From an uncultured Bdellovibrionales bacterium (GTDB taxonomy: Bacteria > Bdellovibrionota > Bdellovibrionia > Bdellovibrionales > UBA1609): a DNA stretch of 57,691 nt. The notes under the pieces were generated by a model. It had not been told where the DNA came from, did no database searches, and saw nothing but the letters and a program-made list of their open reading frames with translations. Position 1 is the stretch's first letter, and every line of letters starts with the position of its first letter. The stretch is taken from contig CALLBC010000033.1 of assembly GCA_938001965.1 (NCBI GenBank), positions 1 through 57,691 of the forward strand, written 5' to 3'. Shown here piece by piece: positions 47,652-57,691 of this stretch. The position numbers and the translations under genes are program-made.

Positions 47652-49052
47652 ATGAGCACACAAAACCTATGGGATCAGATTAAAAACTCGCTCAAACTTA
47701 AAAATTCAAATAATGCTTTGGTTCAAATGTGGTTTGAACCAACAAACATTATTTCAATCGATGAGGATGCTGGCGGTAGTAGATTTAAATTATCTGTTCC
47801 TTCTGAATTACACAAATATTGGATAACACAAAATTTATTAGATTCTATTTTCCTAGAAATATCAGCTATTTATGGAAAGCCGTTTCAAATTGAATTTGTG
47901 GTTGAAGATGTTAGTCCAAAGTCTCCAAATGCATCAACGGAGTCTTCAATATTAAATCTTGAACAGGATAATATTAGCTTAACTAGCTCTTATAGTCCGC
48001 AAGTTCCGGCCCAAAAAAATAAAGACTCACTTAATTATGATTATACATTCTCAACCTTTGTAGTTGGAAGAAATAATGAGTTTGCTCATGCAGCTTCATT
48101 TAGTATTTCTGAAAACCCAGGTGGTAATAATTATAATCCACTCTTTATATGTGGGCCTACAGGTATGGGTAAAACTCACTTATTAAATGCTGTGGGTAAT
48201 CAAATTAAAGAAAAGTGCCCTCACTTTAGAGTAAACTATTTATCTGCCGAACGATTTTTAAATGAATGTATTTCTGGAATCAGACGCCAAGAAATGGATA
48301 AATTCAGAAAAAAATTCCGTCAAGATTGCGATGTCTTATTAATGGATGACATTCAGTTTTTAGGGCGTGGTGAGGCTGTTCAGGAAGAATTCTTCCATAC
48401 TCTCAATGATTTCTTTGAAAAAAAGCATCAAGTGGTGGTTGCTAGTGACAGAATGCCTAAGGATATCACAGGCTTAGAAGAAAGAATCCGTACACGATTA
48501 GAGTGGGGATTAATTGCCGATATCCAAATGCCAGACATCGAAACTCGTGTTGCTATCTTAAAATATAAGGCTGAACGAAAAAAGCTCAATATTAATCAAG
48601 AAGTTATTAATTATATTGCTCGAATCTCTAAAAGATCAATTCGAGAACTTGAAGGTAATTTAAATAAGGTAAAAATGTTCTCAGAGCTTCAGGGTCTTCA
48701 TATTACATTAGACTTAGCTAAAAAGGTTTTAGCTACACATGATGACACAACAGCAATGACTATATCTGAAATCCAAAAGCTTGTGGCTGATCATTTTAAA
48801 GTTAAGGTCAGTGATTTAAAGTCTAAATCTAGAACAAAACAGTTAGTAATAGGACGTCAAACAGCCATGTACTTAATCAAAAAACATCTTGATAAGTCAT
48901 TAGTAGATATTGGTAGAGCTTTTGGTGGTAAAGATCACTCAACAGTAATCAATGCTTTAAAGAGAATCGACAGTCAACTTACTACAAATTCTGATTTAAA
49001 GAGTGATATTAAGGAGTTAGAAACACGAATCCACAACATCACAGGGCTGTGA
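47652..49052 (+). CDS. dnaA: chromosomal replication initiator DnaA
   Basis: AAA+ ATPase that binds DnaA boxes and melts the origin. The 466 residues have domain I (about 1-85), Walker A GPTGMGKTHLL at about 168, LLMDDIQFLGRG, and domain IV with KDHSTVINALKRI, the DNA-binding signature. AGGGG precedes the ATG. Confidence 0.98.
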   Translation: MSTQNLWDQIKNSLKLKNSNNALVQMWFEPTNIISIDEDAGGSRFKLSVPSELHKYWITQNLLDSIFLEISAIYGKPFQIEFVVEDVSPKSPNASTESSILNLEQDNISLTSSYSPQVPAQKNKDSLNYDYTFSTFVVGRNNEFAHAASFSISENPGGNNYNPLFICGPTGMGKTHLLNAVGNQIKEKCPHFRVNYLSAERFLNECISGIRRQEMDKFRKKFRQDCDVLLMDDIQFLGRGEAVQEEFFHTLNDFFEKKHQVVVASDRMPKDITGLEERIRTRLEWGLIADIQMPDIETRVAILKYKAERKKLNINQEVINYIARISKRSIRELEGNLNKVKMFSELQGLHITLDLAKKVLATHDDTTAMTISEIQKLVADHFKVKVSDLKSKSRTKQLVIGRQTAMYLIKKHLDKSLVDIGRAFGGKDHSTVINALKRIDSQLTTNSDLKSDIKELETRIHNITGL

Positions 49053-49260
49053 ATAACTGATGTTGATAAATATGTTTAAAACTATGTATAAAAAACGTGG
49101 ATAATATTTACCCACAAAATCACTGTGGAAATAGTGGATAAAATCACAAGGTTTATCCACAGTGAAAAGCTAATAATAATAAGTACTTAAACGGTTAATT
49201 GAGTTACTAACGACACTACTACTACTACTAGTTTTTAAATATAACTATAGTAAATAAAAC
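49048..49260. other. oriC: predicted oriC in the dnaA-dnaN gap
   Basis: Six DnaA-box-like 9-mers cluster here: TGTGAATAA at 49048 (reverse TTATTCACA, overlapping the dnaA stop), CGTGGATAA at 49096, TTACCCACA at 49108, TGTGGAAAT at 49124, AGTGGATAA at 49133 and the perfect TTATCCACA at 49153. A DnaA-trio and AT-rich DNA follow. Genes on the right run + and the nearest on the left run -, fitting divergent replication from here. Confidence 0.85.
49216..49230 (+). promoter_or_regulatory. DnaA-trio (five CTA units)
   Basis: CTACTACTACTACTA is a perfect five-fold repeat of the trio unit seen in the B. subtilis origin, where DnaA filaments engage single-stranded DNA. AT-rich DNA (GTTTTTAAATATAACTATAG) follows directly, the expected duplex-unwinding element. 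The nearest perfect DnaA box ends 54 bp upstream, farther than usual. Confidence 0.75.
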
Positions 49261-49273
49261 GGAGAATAAAAAA

Positions 49274-50401
49274 ATGATCTTTCAAGTAGAAAAAAATGAC
49301 TTTCTAAAAATGATTACAAGAGCACAAAATATTGTAGAAAAAAGAAATACAATGCCAGTATTAGTAAATGTCTTATTAGAAGCTAAAGATAATCAAATTA
49401 AAATATTTGCTACAAACTTAGAAGTTAGCTTAACAGACAACTGTCCAGCGATAATCAAAACAGAAGGTAAAGTAGCAATTGCAGCTAAAAATTTATATGA
49501 ATTAACTAAAGAGTTATCAGATGGAACAATATCATTTGAAAAACAGAAAAATAATTGGTTACAAATTACTCAAAATAAATCAAGATACAATATTGTTGGA
49601 ATTAATCCAGATGAATACCCAGTATTTCCCACATTTGAAACCAATGAGTTTACAAAAATTCAATCAGATTTATTAAAAGAGATGATTGAAAAAACTATTT
49701 ACAGTGTTTCAAATGATGAGACGAGATATCATTTAAACGGAGTCTATTTTGAAAACTTTTTAGAAGGTTCATTATGGAACTTCAGAATGGTAGCTACAGA
49801 TGGCCATAGACTAAGTTTGATAAATAGAAAGTTTGAAAAAAATACTGATTTAAAAGTACCAATGCAAAATGGTGTTATCATTCCAAGAAAAGGTTTGTAC
49901 GAAATTAAGAAATTAATAGATAATTCAGATTACAATGAAATCGAAATGGCTATTGAAGGTGCACAATTATTATTTAAAACAGATTCAACAGTATTAATGA
50001 TTAGATTAATTGAAGGTAAGTATCCTAATTATAAACAGCTTATTCCACAAAACTTAAAAGAAAATATATCTATTGATCGTGAAAAACTATTATCATCATT
50101 AAAAAGAGTTTCTTTATTATCAAATCAAAAATCTAAAGGTGTTACTTTGAATTTTAGTGGCGGTAAAATGGAAATAACTTCAAATAATCCTGACTTAGGA
50201 GACGCTAAAGAAGAATTAGAAGTTAATTACAGTGGTAAAGATTTTAAAATTGGTTTTAATGCAAAATATATTTTAGATGTACTAGCTAATATTGATTCTA
50301 GTGAAATTGATATTTCTTTAAAGGATCATTTATCTCCTGGTTTAATGAGACCAACAAAAGATAATAGTTATACATGTGTAATTATGCCTATGAAGATATA
50401 A
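49274..50401 (+). CDS. dnaN: DNA polymerase III beta subunit (sliding clamp)
   Basis: Processivity clamp of 375 residues, with three repeated clamp domains. Conserved parts are the RNTMPVLVNVLLEA stretch and a C-terminal PGLMRPTKDNSYTCVIMPMKI. GGAG lies 9 nt upstream of the ATG. It is the first gene of the dnaN-recF-gyrB block. Confidence 0.98.
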   Translation: MIFQVEKNDFLKMITRAQNIVEKRNTMPVLVNVLLEAKDNQIKIFATNLEVSLTDNCPAIIKTEGKVAIAAKNLYELTKELSDGTISFEKQKNNWLQITQNKSRYNIVGINPDEYPVFPTFETNEFTKIQSDLLKEMIEKTIYSVSNDETRYHLNGVYFENFLEGSLWNFRMVATDGHRLSLINRKFEKNTDLKVPMQNGVIIPRKGLYEIKKLIDNSDYNEIEMAIEGAQLLFKTDSTVLMIRLIEGKYPNYKQLIPQNLKENISIDREKLLSSLKRVSLLSNQKSKGVTLNFSGGKMEITSNNPDLGDAKEELEVNYSGKDFKIGFNAKYILDVLANIDSSEIDISLKDHLSPGLMRPTKDNSYTCVIMPMKI

Positions 50402-53991
<3,590 letters not shown>

Positions 53992-54006
53992 ATTTAAAGG
54001 TAAGTT

Positions 54007-56454
54007 ATGGATATGAATCAAGGTCAAATTACTAATATCGATATAAACAAAGAAATGCGTGATGCTTATTTACAGTACTCCATGAGTGTTATTGTAGGTC
54101 GTGCGTTGCCAGATGTTAGAGATGGCTTAAAGCCAGTACATAGAAGAATTTTATTCGCTATGGAAAAATTAAGTAATCAGCATAATAAACCTTATAAAAA
54201 GTCAGCCCGTATTGTTGGTGATGTAATCGGTAAATATCACCCTCATGGTGATACAGCTGTATATGATTCAATAGTACGTATGGCTCAAGACTTTTCATTA
54301 CGTTACCCGCTAGTAGACGGACAAGGTAACTTTGGTTCAGTAGATGGAGATTCTCCAGCTGCTCAACGTTATACAGAAATTCGTATGACAAAATTATCTG
54401 AAGAGCTCCTTGAAGATATTGATAAAGAAACTGTTAGTTGGGGATTTAATTATGACGATTCATTATTAATTCCAAATGTTTTACCGGCAAAATATCCAAA
54501 TTTATTAGTAAATGGTTCAGCTGGTATCGCCGTAGGTATGGCAACTAATATTCCACCTCATAATTTAGGTGAAGTAGTTTCTGGTTGTATTGAATTAATT
54601 AAAAACCCTGAAATTACGATTGATGAGCTAATGCAATATATTCCAGGGCCAGATTTTCCTACTGCAGCCACAATCTCTGGGCGACAAGGGATTTTATCAG
54701 CCTATAAAAAAGGTCGAGGAATTATAAAGCTACAGGCTGTTGCTGAAATAGTTGAAAAGAAAGATCGTGAACAAATTATTGTTACTGAAATTCCATATCA
54801 GGTTAATAAAGCCAAGCTTATTGAAAGCATTGCTAATCTTGTTAAAGATAAAAAAGTTGAAGGTATATCTGATATTCGTGATGAATCCTCTCGTGAAGGA
54901 ATGCGAATCGTTATAACTATGAAGCGTAATGAAAATGCTCAAGTTGTATTAAATAGACTTTATAAATTTACGCAGATGAGAACGAGCTTCGGTATTATTA
55001 TGCTTGCGCTTAATAGTCAGAACAAGCCAGTAGTGTTTAATTTAAAAAATATGCTGGAAGCTTTTGTTGATCATCGTAAAGTTGTAGTTACACATAGATG
55101 TATTTTTGAACTTAAAAAAGCAGAAGCTAGAGCTCATATTTTAGAAGGTCTAAAAACAGCTCTTGATAATATTGATAAGGTGATTGCCACAATTAGAGCT
55201 AGTAAAGAAACGTCAATTGCAATGGCAAATCTAATTAGTGAGTTTAAGTTTTCTGAAAGGCAAGCGAAAGCAATTTTAGAAATGCGTTTACAGCGTTTAA
55301 CTGGTCTTGAAAGACAGAAAATAATTGATGAATTAGAAGCCATTAAAAAAGAAGTTGAACGTTTAAGAATGATTTTAGCAGATGTACAAGAAATCTATAA
55401 AATTATTGTTGATGAATTAACTGTGATTAAAGAAAAATATGCTGATGTAAGAAAGACTAAATTAGAAGATGCTGCTGATGAAGTTCAAATTGAAGATTTA
55501 ATTCAGAAAGAAGACGTTATTGTTTCAATGACTTATTCAGGTAATATTAAAAGAATTCCTGTTGAACAATACAAGGTACAAAAGCGTGGTGGTAAAGGTG
55601 TTAAGGGTTCAGGCTCTAAAGAAGAAGATTTTGTATGGAAGATTTTCTCAGCGAACACCCATACAACATTATTAGTATTCTCAGATAGAGGTAAATTATA
55701 CTGGCAAAAAGTTCATAAATTACCTCAAGGTTCAAGAACTTCGAAAGGTAAATCAATTAAGAATGTAGTTCAATTAAGTCAAGGTGAAGCGACAAGATCT
55801 ATTGTGACTGTTGAAGAATTTAAAAAAGAAAATTACATTGTGATGCTTACTGAAAAGGGAATAATTAAGAAGACTTCTTTAGAACTATTTTCTAAGCCAA
55901 GGCCTTCTGGAATTATCGCACTATCAATTGATCTAGATGATAACTTAATTGATTCAAAAATGAGTTCATCTGCTGACGATGTACTAATTGTTACTAAGCA
56001 AGGTATGTCTATTAGGTTTGATGAGAATGGTGTTCGTGGAATGGGTCGATCTGCTCGTGGAGTTAAAGGAATAACTTTAGGTAAAGAAGATCAAGTTATT
56101 GGCATGACATTAGTTCCAAAAAATTGCACAGACACTTTACTAATTGTTACTAAGGGTGGGTACGGTAAACGTACTATTTTAGACGAATATCGTGTTCAAA
56201 GTCGCGGTGGTGTAGGAATTATAACTCAGAAGATTAATGATAAAGTTGGTGAAGTTGTTAGTGCGCGCAGAGTTAGAGAAAATGATGAAATCATTATTAC
56301 TACTAATGAAGGGCAAGCTATTCGCATGTCATGTAATGATATTTCAACATTTGGGCGAAACACTCAAGGTGTGAGACTTATTAACTTAAAAGATGGTGAG
56401 TACGTTACAGGTATTGCTGTTTTACGTGATGATGAAGATAAACCATCTGAATAA
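54007..56454 (+). CDS. gyrA: DNA gyrase subunit A
   Basis: DNA-cleaving gyrase subunit of 815 residues. Catalytic Tyr122 is in [10 protein letters not shown], and the GyrA-box QKRGGKG lies at the start of the beta-pinwheel domain. In the quinolone-determining region, position 83 is Thr (E. coli Ser) and Asp87 is kept. It follows gyrB by 15 bp with AAAGG. Confidence 0.98.
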   Translation: MDMNQGQITNIDINKEMRDAYLQYSMSVIVGRALPDVRDGLKPVHRRILFAMEKLSNQHNKPYKKSARIVGDVIGKYHPHGDTAVYDSIVRMAQDFSLRYPLVDGQGNFGSVDGDSPAAQRYTEIRMTKLSEELLEDIDKETVSWGFNYDDSLLIPNVLPAKYPNLLVNGSAGIAVGMATNIPPHNLGEVVSGCIELIKNPEITIDELMQYIPGPDFPTAATISGRQGILSAYKKGRGIIKLQAVAEIVEKKDREQIIVTEIPYQVNKAKLIESIANLVKDKKVEGISDIRDESSREGMRIVITMKRNENAQVVLNRLYKFTQMRTSFGIIMLALNSQNKPVVFNLKNMLEAFVDHRKVVVTHRCIFELKKAEARAHILEGLKTALDNIDKVIATIRASKETSIAMANLISEFKFSERQAKAILEMRLQRLTGLERQKIIDELEAIKKEVERLRMILADVQEIYKIIVDELTVIKEKYADVRKTKLEDAADEVQIEDLIQKEDVIVSMTYSGNIKRIPVEQYKVQKRGGKGVKGSGSKEEDFVWKIFSANTHTTLLVFSDRGKLYWQKVHKLPQGSRTSKGKSIKNVVQLSQGEATRSIVTVEEFKKENYIVMLTEKGIIKKTSLELFSKPRPSGIIALSIDLDDNLIDSKMSSSADDVLIVTKQGMSIRFDENGVRGMGRSARGVKGITLGKEDQVIGMTLVPKNCTDTLLIVTKGGYGKRTILDEYRVQSRGGVGIITQKINDKVGEVVSARRVRENDEIIITTNEGQAIRMSCNDISTFGRNTQGVRLINLKDGEYVTGIAVLRDDEDKPSE

Positions 56455-56490
56455 ACTTAAGTTTCAATCAAAATATTTTACCTTTATAGA

Positions 56491-56533
56491 TAGTTATTAG
56501 TATTAAGTTATTAATAACTATTCTTATTATTTT
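56491..56533 (+). terminator. weak AT-rich hairpin after gyrA
   Basis: TAGTTATT (56491-56498) can pair with AATAACTA (56513-56520), followed by TTCTTATTATTTT. All stem pairs but two are A:T, so termination would be weak or partial before greB. Confidence 0.3.
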
Positions 56534-56550
56534 AAAATAAGGCTTTTAAA

Positions 56551-57030
56551 ATGGCAAAAAATTATATTACTCCAAATGGTTTTGAAAAACTTCAAAATGA
56601 ATTTAAAGAATTATACTATGGAGAACGACCAAAATTAGTAGAAACTATTACATGGGCCGCAGGTAATGGTGATCGCAGTGAAAATGGTGATTATATATAC
56701 GGTAAAAGGCGACTAAGACAAATTGATAGTCGTTTAAAAGTATTGAGAGATAAAATTGAATCTGCTGAAATTGTAAGAAGAGATGACATAGATATATCTA
56801 AAATTGTATTTAGTTGTTTGGTAACAGTTGAAAATGAAGATGGCGAGTTATTAAAGTACCAAATTGTAGGAGAAGATGAGTTTAATATAAAAGAGAATAA
56901 AATCTCATGGAAGTCACCAATGGCAAAAGCTATGTTTGGGAAAAAAGTTGGAGATGAAATTATTGTAAAGAAACCGAGTAGTGAAACATATTACATAGTA
57001 ACGAATATTGAAAAACCAAATGAAGATTAG
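56551..57030 (+). CDS. greB: transcription elongation factor GreB
   Basis: Rescues backtracked RNA polymerase by stimulating transcript cleavage. The 159 residues have the coiled-coil tip GDRSENGDYIYGKRRLRQID, a GreB-type signature, and a C-terminal FKBP-like domain. The start has AAGG 8 nt upstream. Its stop overlaps the next gene by 11 bp. Confidence 0.93.
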   Translation: MAKNYITPNGFEKLQNEFKELYYGERPKLVETITWAAGNGDRSENGDYIYGKRRLRQIDSRLKVLRDKIESAEIVRRDDIDISKIVFSCLVTVENEDGELLKYQIVGEDEFNIKENKISWKSPMAKAMFGKKVGDEIIVKKPSSETYYIVTNIEKPNED

Positions 57031-57691
57031 TGTAATATTATTTTTATTAATTTTAACGAATTGTTCGATTGATTCTGTTAAGAATGAATTTAGGATTTTC
57101 GAAAAACATAAAAGTAATAGTAATTATGAAAAGTCCCTTAAAAGTTTAAATAAAATACTTTCTATTAGTAAAGATAAGTCTGTAATGAAAAAAGTTTATC
57201 TAGAAATGGCTGATCTGAATTTAGAAAAATTAAAAGATCCAGAATCGGCAATTATAATTTATAAAAAGTTAGCCCAGCTGTCTGGAGATGAAAATGAAAA
57301 GAATGAGTATCAATATTTAATTTCCAAAATATATTTAGAAGATTTAAATGATTTTGATTCAGCTATAAAAGAAGCTAATGGAATAGTTTATGAAAAATCT
57401 AGCAATGAAGTGATAATAAAAGCGAAGCAAATTTTAATTAAATCTTACAAAAATAAAAAAAACTACTTCCAAGCATTAATTGAAGTAAATGATGTTTTAA
57501 ACAACTTAAAAACAGATAAAGAGCGACAGTTTGAGTTTAATATGATGAAGGCTGATATTCTCACTTTAGAAAATAAACACACAGAATCAAATGAGATTTA
57601 TGAGAATTTGATTAAAAACTACCCAAGTCGTGCAATTAATGAAAAAGTTTTCTTGAATATATTGGCTAATTTTGAGGCTATGGGAGCTTAT
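57020..57691 (+). CDS. TPR-like lipoprotein, cut by the window end (partial)
   Basis: Open to the window end, so it is absent from the ORF track. The frame runs from ATG 57020 for 224 codons without a stop. A signal peptide (MKISVILFLLILTNC) ends in a lipobox-like LTNC with an unusual Asn before Cys15. The rest is helical repeats of TPR type (YEKSLKSLNKILSI, DPESAIIIYKKLAQL, KNYFQALIEVND, HTESNEIYENLIKNYPS). It is coupled to greB by the 11-bp overlap. The BamD/YbgF-type class is possible but not certain. Confidence 0.75.
   Translation, partial: MKISVILFLLILTNCSIDSVKNEFRIFEKHKSNSNYEKSLKSLNKILSISKDKSVMKKVYLEMADLNLEKLKDPESAIIIYKKLAQLSGDENEKNEYQYLISKIYLEDLNDFDSAIKEANGIVYEKSSNEVIIKAKQILIKSYKNKKNYFQALIEVNDVLNNLKTDKERQFEFNMMKADILTLENKHTESNEIYENLIKNYPSRAINEKVFLNILANFEAMGAY

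Overview
The window is an AT-rich bacterial chromosome segment centred on the replication origin. The right part reads dnaA-dnaN-recF-gyrB-gyrA-greB on the + strand. The block rpmH-rnpA-yidD-yidC-jag-mnmE-mnmG-rsmG-parA-parB-bactofilin-ATP synthase runs away from it on the - strand. This order, the b/b' ATP synthase subunits, the many lipoproteins, the secreted NagZ and the bactofilin next to parAB suggest a member of Bdellovibrionota, probably a low-GC Bacteriovorax/Halobacteriovorax-like lineage. That placement is inference from synteny and composition; no 16S gene is present.

Layout. 1-3.4 kb is accessory: a hairpin, a di-domain cytochrome c lipoprotein divergent from a LysR regulator across a clear LysR-type operator, and a lipoprotein subtilase. 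3.6-8.1 kb (-) holds tatC, tatB, an unrecognised 201-aa gene and a double-domain M16 peptidase. 8.1-15 kb (+) holds hemW, grpE, an LpoA-like lipoprotein, a DksA/TraR-like protein with no zinc cysteines, and lon ending in a strong terminator. 15.1-17.7 kb is a small accessory island: a DUF4156-type lipoprotein, a HTH/coiled-coil protein, a 443-bp spacer rich in TGACTA/TAGTCA hexamers, and a patatin-like phospholipase on an apparently leaderless promoter. 17.7-25.1 kb (-) encodes only the membrane arm of complex I (nuoA,H,J,K,L,M,N); no peripheral-arm gene is in the window. 25.4-31.6 kb holds mfd, an outer-membrane protein and an exported NagZ. 31.6-37.4 kb (-) is the ATP synthase operon b'-b-delta-alpha-gamma-beta-epsilon, without the a and c subunit genes. 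37.5-41.1 kb is the chromosome segregation locus (bactofilin, ParB, ParA) with two parS sites flanking a small lipoprotein gene. 41.1-47.3 kb holds the tRNA-modification and membrane-insertion genes. 47.3-49.3 kb holds dnaA with DnaA-box clusters on both sides; the dnaA-dnaN spacer also carries a five-unit CTA DnaA-trio followed by AT-rich DNA, which is the best oriC candidate.

How it fits together. Replication initiation (dnaA, dnaN, oriC), segregation (parABS, bactofilin), topology (gyrAB), repair (recF, mfd), protein export and insertion (Tat, YidC/YidD), proteostasis (GrpE, Lon) and energy conversion (complex I membrane arm, F1 with peripheral stalk) form a mostly housekeeping region. I found no tRNA, rRNA, CRISPR array or insertion sequence. 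No wholly new defence or metabolic system is evident. The most unusual points are the membrane-arm-only complex I operon, the hexamer-rich spacer, the parS-flanked lipoprotein, the bipartite-looking origin and the possible SD-sequestering leader of lon.
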